Part shown: positions 37,150 through 49,172 of the stretch, in pieces
How positions within the stretch are numbered: position 1 is the stretch's first letter
How the letters are laid out: every line of letters begins with the position of its first letter
From: Serilophus lunatus
Taxonomy: Eukaryota; Chordata; Aves; Passeriformes; Eurylaimidae
Length of the DNA: 64,000 nt
Assembly (NCBI GenBank): GCA_013399895.1
Contig: VXBA01006133.1
Coordinates: 124,001-188,000, forward strand
Direction of reading: 5' to 3'
The notes under the pieces: model-generated
What the model saw: the letters and a program-made list of their open reading frames with translations, nothing else
Database searches by the model: none
What the model was told of the DNA's origin: nothing
Made by a program: the position numbers and the translations under genes

Positions 37150-38474
37150 ACAAAAAGTAAGAAGAAACAGTAAATATTAGAATTTAAGTTTTTCAAGTTT
37201 TGCAATAAATATGATGCTCTGAAAATGATTAGATTAGCAACTAAGTAATTAAACTGAGTATTTTCTTTTTATAGGCTGAGTTGCTTAAATTTCATTTAGA
37301 CTTCCTTTTTATACCAAAAAAAAGCTTAGCAAGTATCATTACTACTGTAGTATAAGCACCCTACAGAATATATACAAGTTTTTGTGTATGTGCACAAGAA
37401 AGGGATTTAAAATCCAATATTTTCCTTTCAGAGTTATAAATCAGCATTTGTTGACTAGATGATTGACATACACATATAGACACAGATGCACTGGCTGAAC
37501 TGACTGACCCTAACACCATGTATGGAAGACTTTTGTCTCTAGGAAAGCACATTGATATTAGCTCCTGTTTATTTCAGATCCAATTTAAGGCTTCCCATAT
37601 TCAGCGAACTTTTTCAAAGTCTTGTCACTCACTCTCCAGTGTAAAATATCTCTCCTGTACTTGTTCTTCTAGCCAATACTCTGGTCGATTTATTCGTTAT
37701 CTGTTGTCTTGACAGCTCTAGTCTCTTCCCATACAGCTTCTTCACCATCCTTTGTCCATTTTTTTCAAAGTATCAAAGTGATATACATCACCTTGTTCTG
37801 AAAAATTAACATTAACTGGGTATTCTCAAAGCTTTTCATCATTATCTTATTACATTCATGTATAGTCTTGCCCAAAATTACTCCATGTCTGATTACTAAT
37901 TCTTTTCTTAAATATTATCTGAACTTTCACTTGTTCTTCACCTTCTAAAAGCTTCTTTTGTTCCTTTCAGACAATTTTATATGTTACTTTTCAGTCTCTT
38001 TAATATAAAAGCATTTTTACAATTAAATAATTTTCCACTTCCCATTGACCAAATAAAGTCTTTCTTCTTCTGCACATCTTTTCCTAAAAACCCAGAAAAA
38101 GAGATCATGTCTTCATTAAAAAGAGGATAGTCTAACTGGTCTTCCCTTCTTTTTTTTACAAATGGTGATCTTGGATAAATTTAGGCAAGCTTCTTTGAAT
38201 CAGTTACTACGAAGATTTCAAGCAACTATTCACTTAGGACTTGACAGGTAGGGTGGAAATAAAAATCTGTGTTTGCTACACAGTGTATCAATAGCTTTAA
38301 GCTACATCTATAATACTATATTGAATTTTTCCAGAACCAATGGCTAACACTGAGGCTGACAGGTATTAAATGAGTCCTTGTGTGTGTCTGTCCATATCAT
38401 TGCATTTTTTCATCCTCCAAAATATAGGAGTCACTAATTATTGGAGTAATTAATTATCAGAGAAATTAATTATC
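37150..38474. other. Unique AT-rich intergenic DNA
   Basis: No gene, RNA or repeat recognised. Short imperfect repeats of an AATTAATTAT core occur near 38427-38473, next to the LTR candidate that follows. Confidence 0.55.
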
Positions 38475-38807
38475 TGTTGGGGATGGATGAATGAGGCTGC
38501 GCACACAAATAGAATAGAGGATTTCTCACACTTTTCTTCTCTGTCTCCTTTCTCTCTTTTAGCCTCTGCTGCAAGTATCCTTTTATTATGCTCTTTGTCC
38601 TGTTGCCACATAGCTGATTAGAATACTCACAACTTTGCGACTCCATGTTTTAACTTCACACGCACACTTTCTTATGCATTCAGTGGGCACCATCCATGCC
38701 CCCTCACGTTCTCTCTCAAAACATTCTCTGGCTTCAAGGCCAGAGATCTTTTTCTGTTCTCACCAGCTGGGCAGCTGGTGCAGCCAACTTAACTTATTCC
38801 CACAACA
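38475..38807 (-). mobile_element. Probable short LTR, minus strand
   Basis: The ends TGTTGGGGAT (left) and TTCCCACAACA (right) are inverted copies with TG...CA termini. On the minus strand AATAAAAGG lies near 38579-38587, leaving about 105 bases to the 3' end, a normal U5 length. No matching target-site duplication (ATTATC left, AAACAG right). The size fits an ERVK-like LTR. Family not confirmed. Confidence 0.45.
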
Positions 38808-41800
38808 AAACAGGAAACCAGATCCAAACCAGTAATTAAGAATGTCTGTAGCTTGTAGTAACTCCTGAACCATCCTCAGAAATTATTTGGGAGAGTGCTA
38901 ATTGACTCAAGTCAAATTGTGAAGGCTCACTATAAAAAAATCAAACGAAAGAAATAGTGAAGTTTCAGACCATATACACATTCCCTGGAACCATTTAATT
39001 TATAGGAAAAGACATTTCAGCATATGAAACATCAACACATGCTGTACTGTGGTCAAACACAAGTGTTAAATATGGATTGTATCTTGAAATGTTTCGTGGT
39101 TTAGCTTCAAATGTGCCTTTATGACACTTTATACTTCTTCCTTTTTTTTTTTTTCTTTTTTTTTTTTTTTAAGGAAAGTAGCTATAGCCATTTAGAGAAG
39201 GGCTAGACAACTCCTTCCTCAAAACAACCCCCCCGAATAACCAAAAAAACCCAAACAACAACTTGTTTTGTGGCTACTTGTACAGTCAAAGGGAGGGATC
39301 TGTATTCCAAATTTCACCATTATTTTGCATAAAGCATATGAGGGTGATCTGATCTTTATTACCTACTTTAAAATTTCTAAATAGCATCAATATTATATAA
39401 AAGACATATTTCTAGTCATACTCCCATCCTGTTAATCTACAAAATTAATTAAATACACTGTTTTGTGCATGTTTTCTCCCAAAATGAATCTTCTGAATTG
39501 GAATATGATTTTAGTAACGAAGGCAGTCAGTGCCCTTTAGCAACAGAAGCTTATATCCTCAAGGTTAATGTCTTTTGAATAGAAGTGGTAAATTAAGATT
39601 TGAGCTTTCTACTTTCAGGAAGGATCATGGAACTGAACCTTCATCATCAATGTCTCAATCAGCACTCTAGCATCTGGACACCTGCATAAATTTGGAGATT
39701 GCTACACATTTTCAGAGCGTGTGTGTTGAGCATGTCTGAGAGTGCCAACTCTTAACAGTTGCCTCAGGGAATGGAGCCAAATAAAGAATAATTTCTCAGT
39801 CTCAACTGGATTTAGGTTTATGTATCACAACATTCCATAAGGCAGAAGAACATCTTGGCAAAGTTAGGAGCATAATTCTATGTTTGTCATTTTACAGTTA
39901 AAAAATAAGCCTGGGAGAATCAGCAGGTAAATGAAGTCTTTCTTTCCTCCATGTATTATTTGGCATTGTGAATTGTTTATTATTATGTCAAAACACTGCA
40001 AAAATAACTAGAATCTGTCTCTTATGATTAAGATATTTTTCCTGTTACACTATTACTATTGCTAATGAGATCATTATGAAAACAAAGACCAAAGTTCTGC
40101 TTTTCATTCACAGTCTTCCCTCAGCTTAATTTTTATATTGTTTAGGTTTTCTTTTTTTTCCATTAGAAGTATAGTGTGCTTATCCTGGACTTTTAATCTG
40201 TGATGCTGAAATAATGTATAAATAATAATTTAGAATCTATTTTTCAAATCATTGGGAGAAATTCTAACAATTTTTTTTTTTCATTTGTTAGTTTTATTTC
40301 TAGTCAAAAGAATTGCAAACCTGTTCACTTTCACTCTTTTCTACTTCTTAAAAGAATGCTCTTTTACTTACTAAGAGTCAGCAAGAAAGCAGTAGTTAGG
40401 TGTCAGAATCAGTCAGCATGCAATTTGATATAGGGATCTAAAGAGAAGATGGAGTTACTTCCTGAGAAATGCAACCTAATTACGGTATATTTTTAAGTTT
40501 AATTTTAGCTTCATTTCCTAGTCAAACTAGAATTGCATCTATTGTGTGTGTGTATATGTGTGTTATGTCTGTTTGTCTGTTATCCTCAAACACTTCTGAA
40601 AAGATTTCATTTCAATAGCTTTTAAAAAAGGCCAGTAATCTCTGATAGGGGAGTTCCTCAAGTTCCTTTACGATGAAGAGTTGCCAAGTAAAATAGAAAA
40701 GGCTTTAAGTGTTCCTGTTCTTAAAGAGCTGATATGTGAGTTCAGCAGGGCTTGAAGAAAATCACAGAAAATGCTGAACAGAGAGAAATATGGAAGGAAA
40801 AACTGCTAGAAGACTTCTCAAATTTCTCTTGCACTTAACTAGAACAAGAAGTTGCCAGAACTGCACTAGTAAATTTGTCAGGGTCACCAGATGAGCTCTA
40901 GCCCTTGTGCTTGGGTATCTATGATGTTTGATTGTTAACATGTTCTCTTGCACTTTGAGAGCTTACAGAACACTTCTTGAAGGCAGAGAACTCCTCAATT
41001 GGTTGCTTTACACTTGTGCTTCCTTTGAAATCATGTCCAAAATTGAGGGGTTTGACATTCTTTTCACCCCATTGCCAACATGTTCAGATATTGGAATACA
41101 TGGACAGAATTAAATTCAATTGCTTTCTTCCAAAAGAGTTTCCTCACCAGCAGATTACAGGCTTCATTGTGTGGTCAGCACCTTACTCTTCTGCTGAAGT
41201 TATGTGAAAAGGAATGCAAATTTCACTAAAGTTGAGCAAGAATATAATTTTTCATGCAAGAGAGAAAGAGGGAAGACTTTAACTACAATTTCTATTTCAG
41301 AAACGGTCAAACGTTTTGCTAGTAACTATATAAGTAAATTTCACAATAACTGTCTAGAGCAGGCATAACAGTTCAAGACTTTCTTTCCCAATAAGATTTC
41401 CCAACCACTCCCTAGTCAAATAAAAAACCAGATATAGCCAGATGGTTAACCTATTCCCATATGGAATGTGATTTTGAATAATTTTAGGTGAGGAAAAGAA
41501 ATGAATTTGCCTCTTCTACCATCTGGGCAGCACTTTTAACTGTCTCTTTCATATAGAAAAAGTGATCACTTTCTTCCAGCTTAGTTTTACGAAAATAACA
41601 TTAGAAAAATATTTGTTAGTAATCCATTTTCTGTTACTATGCTAATGGTGAAAAATATTTTCATATCCAACATAATGATATTTTGGAATTTATTTCTTCA
41701 TGTTTTGATTGAACTGAGCTACAAAGTACTCTCTGGACTGCTGAGCTATAATAAAACTGGCACAACTCTTGGCATGCACAGAGAAAGAACTGTAAGAGTT

Positions 41801-44193
41801 CAAGAAATTTAAAGAGATGGCGAGTGTCTGTAACATAGGTAGAGTTAGAGGGAAGCTGAGTAGTAATTTTTAGAATCATAGATTTTATATTGAGTATGTA
41901 GTTTTTACTCTGTTCTCATTGCATATTGCAAAATTTATTTTTTTAATTAATCTGACAATTGAGATTGTATTTCTTGCTAATACTGATGTAGGTTGCCGTT
42001 GTGATTGATGAATTTTAAATCAATGTCTGTTAACTTTTTTCCCACTCTAGTTCAAATAAGATCCTAAGATTTAGTTGAAAGAGATGTTGCAGAAACCTGT
42101 GCATAGTTAATAGTAAACATAAACCTGAAATGTTGTTAGGTTTATTAATTTTGAAATCTACAGAAAATGAACCATTGCATTGTGAACTACTTGAGTGGCA
42201 GCTTCAAAAACTCCATCATATAACTCTTCGTGGTGGTAATAGCTCCAGTTTTGAACAAGACAGAATTAAAAATCTATTGAAAAATCACCCCATTTCTCTT
42301 TTGAGATATATACAAATTTCCTAAAAATGTGAGCTTTTTCTTTTCCCTTTACTGGCTTTTCACAGTTCTGCACAAGATTTACCGGTGACCCTAGGAATAA
42401 AGTCTCTGTTAGAATTTTGAGTCTGTATAGTAATAGTCTGGGTACATGAAGAAAATAAAATGTAATCTCATCCTGAATTGATAAGTAGTGGAAACTATGA
42501 GAGTATAACATAAGTGTTGAGAGAGAAGATCTGGCAGATTGGAATGCCATCTGAAAGACACCAAGAAGAGACATGATGAAAGTCCAATCTTTTGCATATA
42601 CCCGGCAATTATCACAAAATGCTGATGTGAGCTGAATGAAAGTTCCACATTATTCAAGGAGAATACAGCAAGATTGCCTAGCCATCTCTTTTACAAGGGA
42701 TAGAGGTGAAGCGGTGTGTATCTGAAAGTCATAAAGATTGATGGCATTTGCTGCTTCCAAATGTATCTATGTGCATGCAAACCATTTGCAGTGTGAACTG
42801 ATGGGAAACAAAGTCTGTTTGCTTAGGTAAGGTGCTTTAGTAGGCTTAGTTTCCATAGCCCATTTACACAGCTGAATGAGGAATGTTCCAAAGAAATCAG
42901 CTGGGTTATGATAAGAATTCAAAGCCACAAAACTAAATAAAAAGATATTATTGGCTACATTGCAGTGAGCAAACAGTAAAGTCTTAAGTGATCAATACTT
43001 GACAAGAGACATGTCACAAACTTCATGTATAGGTCAGGCACACACAAAGTGTTTTAAATAAATCGACTGACTTCTGGACAAGGCACATAAAATGTCACTT
43101 TCTATCTCGCAGTTGATATTTTTCTCTCAGAGTGAAAAAAATAACAAATCACCTCCCCCAGAGATTTGATTGAAAAGATAGTCACTTCTGATACAAGTTT
43201 AAGGGGAAAAAACTGCAATCAAGTGGAAATTTTTGTCACTACCTTAATCTCTGATTTGTAGAAGGTTGTGCTTTGGGATATTTGGTATGTCTGAGAATTG
43301 CCACAAAAGAGCCCTTCTGTTCTTTAATGGCTGCACTAAATCTTAACAAACGTGAGCATGAAAACTATTGTGCTGTACTTGTGAGGCATATATCAAAGTT
43401 ATATTTTTTAAAGCTTGGAAAGGCAGTTGAATCATGCATTCTCTTTATGGAGCTCTGATCAGGCTGATAAAGGCAGTTCAGCTTCAATAAATGCTTTTTA
43501 AGTGAATGTTTTGGAAAGTGAATAGGAAATTCAAAGCTCAGACTGTTGCCTAACTGCTCCCATAGCACTTTGATCACTTTGCTGCTGACATTTTGTTAAA
43601 AATATCTTGTTTTTATTAAAATGTTGGTATCTGGGGATTTAGAAAGTTAAGTGTAGTCACTGAAAAAATAATATACAGTAAAACTGAGTGACATAACTTA
43701 TTAAGTACTTTGTACACATTTCTTTAAAAAGAACACTTTTTCCCTGTGGGGTCAAACACAGCTTTGCACTACTCTGGAAAAAAGTTCCTATTGTTAAAGC
43801 AAGACAAGTGCAGAAGATAAATCAAACAGCAGTGCTTTGCCTGGAGCCATCCCTCCCCATTCAAGTTACAAGAAGTTCTTATGAAAAAATGTAGACAGTC
43901 AATAATTTAAAAATATTAAAATATAAAAAAAAAATAATAAATGGAGAGTGTGAATATTCTGTCATGTTTCTGTTAAATATTCATGTCAGATTATTTTCTG
44001 TTGAAGGACATCAAGGACATGTCATAATTACCTTACTTTTCTCACTACACAGAATACATATATATATGTACGTGTGTGTATCTCTTCACCAGTGTAAAAT
44101 TCCTCCTTTTTCAAGTATTAAAGTTTGTTTAGTCTGGTAGGAAATTATCATTTTAGGTCCTGAATCCAACTTCTGTTTTGTGACCAGAGAGAT
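38808..44193. other. Unique AT-rich intergenic DNA
   Basis: No gene or RNA recognised. Low-complexity parts are T-runs near 39140-39170, a TG-rich microsatellite near 40543-40563 and a short TA run near 44057-44067. Chance frames of 61-102 aa only. Confidence 0.6.
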
Positions 44194-45367
44194 TGTACTG
44201 GTTTGTGGGGGCTGGGATTGCGGTGGTTCAAAGGGGGGCATGGGGCTTGGGGGTGTTCTTGGATTTTGGGAGGGGGAAGAATGTAAGCAATCCACTTACC
44301 TGAATTAAAAATCATTTTTTCTCAAAAGCNNNNNNNNNNNNNNNNNNNNNNNNNNNNNNNNNNNNNNNNNNNNNNNNNNNNNNNNNNNNNNNNNNNNNNN
44401 NNNNNNNNNNNNNNNNNNNNNNNNNNNNNNNNNNNNNNNNNNNNNNNNNNNNNNNNNNNNNNNNNNNNNNNNNNNNNNNNNNNNNNNNNNNNNNNNNNNN
44501 NNNNNNNNNNNNNNNNNNNNNNNNNNNNNNNNNNNNNNNNNNNNNNNNNNNNNNNNNNNNNNNNNNNNNNNNNNTGGCCGGGAATTTCAGCACCACGGCT
44601 GCTAACAGACAGTGATAGAGAGCTAGCCCAGACACCCTGTTAGTGCTATGGCATCTCTGAGGTGCTGCTGCCATGAAAACAAAGATGACGCCTAACGACT
44701 GAAGTCATGAGTTCTTCATCAAGGAAAACACCGGAAACTGAGGTGGGGCCCGACTGGCTGGATGAATGGGAAGCCAGCTTGGCCAGGAAGAAGGCGACGA
44801 TATTCACCCGAGACAGAGAAGGCTTAAAAGTCGAGACACGACCCCGCCCCGCTCTCTTTTTTGGCTGCCGCTGCGAGGAGAAGGGTCACAGCCCCGGTGT
44901 CCAGCGCCCGCAGGCCCCACGGCGGGATTCCACCCATTTCTCTCAACCCAGGAGCCATTTCCAGTTAGCTAGCAAGTATCCTTTGGACCAGGGAAGGAGG
45001 GAACTGGTTTTCACCTCTGTTTGTGTTTTTCAGAGAGTTTGGAGGGCCTGAAGTCCTTCGGAGAGAGGGAAAAGAAAGGAGAGACACCTTTTCCTTCCCT
45101 TCCTCCCTGTTTCTTCAACTAGTCATCTGGCTGAAAGGAACAGTTCCCTTTCTTTTTTTGTTTCTTTTTCCTTTTTGTGTGTTTTTTTTTTTTCCTTGCA
45201 TGTTGGGGGTCCCTCAATGTAATTCTGGGGTCTCCTGTGGGTTATTCCTTCTTCCAATTTAATTCCCCTGGAATAAATTGTTCACCTGCTGAAAAATTCT
45301 ATTCAGTTTTTCATCACTTTTATTGAACCTGCCCCCTGAATGCTAAAAGGTGGATCAAACCACCACA
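44194..45367 (+). mobile_element. LTR, plus strand, interrupted by assembly gap
   Basis: Begins TGTACTGGTTTG and ends CAAACCACCACA, a strong 12-bp inverted terminal repeat. The flanks GAGAT (44189-44193) and GACAT (45368-45372) are a 5-bp target-site duplication with one mismatch. A TATA-like GGCTTAAAAG lies at 44821-44830 and AATAAA at 45272-45277, giving plus orientation. Five-base duplication and ends fit ERVL-type or related avian LTRs. A 114-aa frame at 44707-45051 starts upstream of the TATA and runs across it; it resembles nothing I know. Length is uncertain because 245 N bases lie inside. Confidence 0.75.
44330..44574. other. Assembly gap (245 N)
   Basis: A run of N inside an LTR, just after a very G-rich segment. 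The true size is unknown. The minus-strand frame running through it is meaningless. Confidence 1.
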
Positions 45368-46370
45368 GACATGTATGTAAAACAAAAAGAAGTGATTTTC
45401 ACAAGATAAATTGCAGTGTTTGACCATGGATCTGAAGAATGAAATCCTCTGTATTAAAGTAACTCAGAGTCCCATACATTAAAAGGCATCACTTCATAGC
45501 ATGAAGTGAGTCCATTTCAGTGGAGAGGGAGGTACAATCAGTGTGTTTGAAAATGACAAATCAATCCATTTTGGATTATTTTCTTTTTTCTTCTGTATGA
45601 ATGAACATCCCACATAGGATAGGGAATACTGTCTGACAGTCTTGTAGACTTGATCAGCTGGTGTTTTTCACCTGCAGTAGCCATTAACTTAGTCTTTCTC
45701 AGACCAAGGGACCATTTTGCATATGCACACCTATGAACATTGCAGAATAAAAGCCTCTTAGAGTGCAATGATCTAGCTGGAATTTATTTTTTAGTTCCTC
45801 CTCTTTGCAAATGTTGAGGAGGCATGTAGCTCATTAAAAACTAATCCCCTAAAAAGGTCTTAGGAATCTTATTATTTTATAGCCACACATTAATTACTAG
45901 TGATTTAGGCATGCATAATCATGCACATAGAAATATATTTCCTTAAACAGATTTAATTTTAACATTCCTGTCTTTTGAAGAGAACTTCTGGCAATACATT
46001 CTAGTGAGTACAACCGAAGCACTCATTATGCATTGATGAAATTTTATATTAAATAAAGATATGGAATATCTTGCTTTTCCTTTAAGAGTGGCAAGTAACC
46101 AGGCACAAAGACATTAAACAACTCTAGATTTTCACAATGTGTAAAAAAAAAAATGTGATCAGAGGGCATCCAGTTAATAAGAATCACAATAGGAGATTCA
46201 ACCCTGTGACCATCCGTTTCAGAAGAAAGAAGCAAGTCTGGATGTTTCATATGGGAGATATAAAATGTAATAGGAAGACATAGAATACTCTGCACCTCAT
46301 GAATGTCTCCTCTAAATTTCTAAGAGTCACAGACTACTTTAAATACCAAAATTTGTAGTTGAATCATTAC
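45368..46370. other. Unique AT-rich intergenic DNA
   Basis: Nothing recognised. The 76- and 83-aa minus-strand frames look accidental. Confidence 0.55.
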
Positions 46371-46436
46371 ACACAGAATTACACACAGAATTAATAAAGT
46401 TGGAAAAGACCATGGAGATCATCAAGTCCAACCTTT
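46371..46436 (-). mobile_element. CR1 3' tail fragment, minus strand
   Basis: 'CACAGAATTAATAAAGTTGGAAAAGAC' then 'GAGATCATCAAGTCCAACC' is the reversed terminal segment of a CR1 copy. The tip is locally duplicated (ATTACACACAGA twice at about 46367-46390). Confidence 0.75.
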
Positions 46437-46893
46437 ACCTTTATTCTTTCAGAATATCTTTGCATTTACTTATATGACTCAGGGTGTTACTATTATTATT
46501 TATATTAATGTCTAATTTGCATAGAAGCATAGACTATTAAGGCCAAATTTTATATGTCTACAATATAGACTTCTAAGTTAACCACTAGAACAGTGGAAAG
46601 GAACCAGTAACTCTACAGTGTTATTCATCTCATCTGAAAGTAAGTACTTAAAATATATGTGTTTTATTCACTACAGTCAGATTCAAAATTAGTTTCAGAA
46701 GACAAATTAAAAAAAATCAAACAATGTGTAGTAATGCTTGTAAGCAAGACCATGTGCTAAAAATTAACATTCCTTGTACCAATTAAGAAGAAATAGTTCG
46801 GGATCAGGAAGTCCCTTTATTACAAATTGTCAGAATCTACAGGCACATTCATCCTGAACTTGTCAAAAATTCTTTCAATTTATTTGAAGGAAG
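46437..46893. other. Unique AT-rich intergenic DNA
   Basis: No supported feature. Confidence 0.5.
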
Positions 46894-47221
46894 CGTTGCC
46901 TGAAAGCGAGATAAGAAAATTGAGACAAACATGCAGTTTGCAGGTGAAGGGAAGAACAGCTTTTACTGGTGATGTCCAGTGATCCAAAGAGAAAAAGAGT
47001 AACAGTATCTTTGCATTTATAACTTTCTTAGTGCCTACTCATCATACCATCCAATTAAAGTCCATCTTATTATCCTTAAGCATCCAACAGAATTATTCCT
47101 TGTTATCTGTGTCCTCCCAGGCCTGATTCTGCTAGGCCTGGGAAGCCTAACTTTGTGTTTTGTCTTACTACCCCTCTTACTTACACTTACTTACACAGAA
47201 GAATGCAAACATTCTTCAACA
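46894..47221 (-). mobile_element. Probable ERVK-like LTR, minus strand
   Basis: On the minus strand the element would start TGTTGAAGAATG (from 47221) and end GGCAACG, one change from the expected CAACA terminus. A TATA-like GTTATAAATG is at about 47014-47023 and an AGTAAA polyadenylation variant about 55 bases further on. A perfect 8-bp hairpin, GAAGAATG-CAAA-CATTCTTC (47198-47217), lies at the U3 end. No target-site duplication found. Confidence 0.5.
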
Positions 47222-47543
47222 CAGGCCCTTCTGGGCCTTTAATATTTCGAGTTATCCAGCTACCTAGCTAAAGTGAATCCCCAAAATATTAAGCATGTTC
47301 TTTAAGGCACCAGAAGGATTTTAGACCTGATCAAATAATGGCAATTTTCTGTTCTTAACAGGTAAAAAAATTCCACTATTAACTTTTCACTATAATTTTA
47401 TTGAATTCCAAGTATTTATTTGGTCTACAACCTGGTCAATAAATACCATTTATTCTGTATTTATTCTGAGACATAGTTACAATGTTGCAATGTTTTCATG
47501 TTTCTGAATTTAGAATTGCTAGGAAAATTAATTTTAGTGATGG
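47222..47543. other. Short unique spacer
   Basis: AT-rich spacer between two LTRs. Nothing recognised. Confidence 0.5.
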
Positions 47544-47950
47544 TGTCCTGGTTCCATGCAGGACAGGGTTAATTTTTGCAGTAGCCGGAATGGGGCATAG
47601 CTAAGACCTGTAAATCATTTTATACCAACTCTCGTAATTTTCCAGTGAGGAAGGAAGGGCTCACTTCTGTGTAAGTGGAGCATGGCAGCAGTCCACATTG
47701 AGCAATTTGCATGTGAATCACATGGCTCTCTTTTGTAATTAATCTGGTTGTTACTGTTACCGTTCATTTTCTTACCTCATTGCTGTTTCCAGCAAATTGT
47801 TCTTATCTCAACCCATGATCTCTACTTTTTGTGCCTCCAAGTCTTCTCTCCATCTTGTTGCAGGGATGGGAGGTGGTGGGGGAAAAAGCGTGCAGTGCCT
47901 GGTTTCAGTGGGAGCACTACACTGGATAATATCATTCCTAAACCACAGCA
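47544..47950 (+). mobile_element. ERVL-type solo LTR, plus strand
   Basis: The start TGTCCTGGTTCCATG...GGACAGGGTTAATTTT and the body ('cttatctcaacccatgatctctactttttgtgcctcc') match the common avian ERVL LTR as I recall it. The end CTAAACCACAGCA at 47950 is the mirror of the start. The flanks GATGG and GAGAT do not match, so the duplication has decayed or the edge is off by a few bases. The small frames at 47748-48023 are accidental. Confidence 0.72.
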
Positions 47951-48578
47951 GAGATCAAAACCAGCAACTAATAAAATCTTCGGTAATAAATTTCCTTCTG
48001 TAAACCAACATTTAACTTATTAACTCTAAGTGGTTTATACTTGTTTCTGATGAACGGCAACAAGAAAAATTGAAACTACACCAAAGTAGAAACTACACCA
48101 AGGTAGATGACACAAAAGTCCATGGTCATGTATCGACAATTTTCTGGGTCATTCCTTAGGAGGAATGTAACAAAAATATGTCAGTTAACACTTATGTTGC
48201 AGCCTCAGTTGTATGCTCAAATCAGGCACTTAACATTCATTCATTGCACCCCAGGTCCTTTGGCGCTATAAGGTGTGTGCAGCTTGCTGGTAGTTATTGC
48301 TGTACCAAAATCTCTTTACAAGACTCTGTTGTGGTTGACTCTCTTTACACGTATTCCAATTTAAACTCATTGTTAACACTGTGTAACCCCTAAGTACGGC
48401 CCTGTGTAAAATACAAAGATCTGTGTAAGTGTCACAATAGGCAATGGATAAAAGGAGACAAGCATCCAACAGTGGAAAGAGTTCTAGTCCTGTTGTTCAT
48501 CTGAAGCTTACTTCATTCTTTTGTGGGAAATGATCTCACATCTATTATTTCCTGTTTCTCTTCACAGTGGTGGGAGGG
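47951..48578. other. Unique spacer with small tandem repeat
   Basis: Contains a 17-bp tandem pair (GAAACTACACCAAAGTA / GAAACTACACCAAGGTA) at 48072-48105. No gene recognised. Confidence 0.55.
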
Positions 48579-49172
48579 TGTCGTTGTTTAACCTCAGCCA
48601 GCAACCAAGCCCCATGCAGCCTCTTGGTCATTCCCACCAGCAGGATCAGGGAGAGAATCGAAAGGGTAAAAGCTGGAAAATTGTGAGTTGAGATAAAGAC
48701 AGTTTAATAGAGAAAGCAAAAGCCACACATCTAAACAAAGAAAAACAAGGAGTTCACTGCTTTTGATGAGCAGGTAGATGTTCAGCTATCTCTGGGACAG
48801 CAGGGCCCCATCACATGTAATGTTATCCTGGGAAGACAAACACCATCACTCCAAACATCAATCATTCTTCCTTCTTTCCCCCACATTATATACTGAGAAT
48901 GATGTCATTTAGTACGGAATATCCCTTCGGTCATTTGGATTCACCTATCTTGAATGTGTCTCCTCCCATCCTCCCATATACCCACAGCCCCTTGCCAGTA
49001 TATTACCACAAAAATCAGAAAAGACTTTAGCTCTGTGTAAGAGCTGCTTAGCAATAACAAAAACATCTCTATATTATCATCACTGTATTTAGCACAAATA
49101 CAGAAACATCCACATAGTAAATACTTAATGCTGTGAAGACAATTTCCTCTACCCCAGACAAAGCCTATAACA
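48579..49172 (-). mobile_element. ERVL-type solo LTR, minus strand
   Basis: Reverse complement of the classic avian ERVL LTR. It starts TGTCGTTGTTTAACCTCAGCC. It continues with 'gagttgagataaagacagtttaatag', 'tatactgagaatgatgtca', and 'tatcatcactgtatttagcacaaa', and ends near ATAACA at 49172. Flanks GAGGG (48574-48578) and GGGGG (49173-49177) are a 5-bp target-site duplication with one mismatch. About 594 bp, near full length for this LTR. The 90-aa frame at 48941-49213 is accidental. Confidence 0.85.

Noticed and set aside
44312..44674. 120-aa minus-strand frame
   Set aside because: It consists mainly of undetermined residues from the assembly gap.
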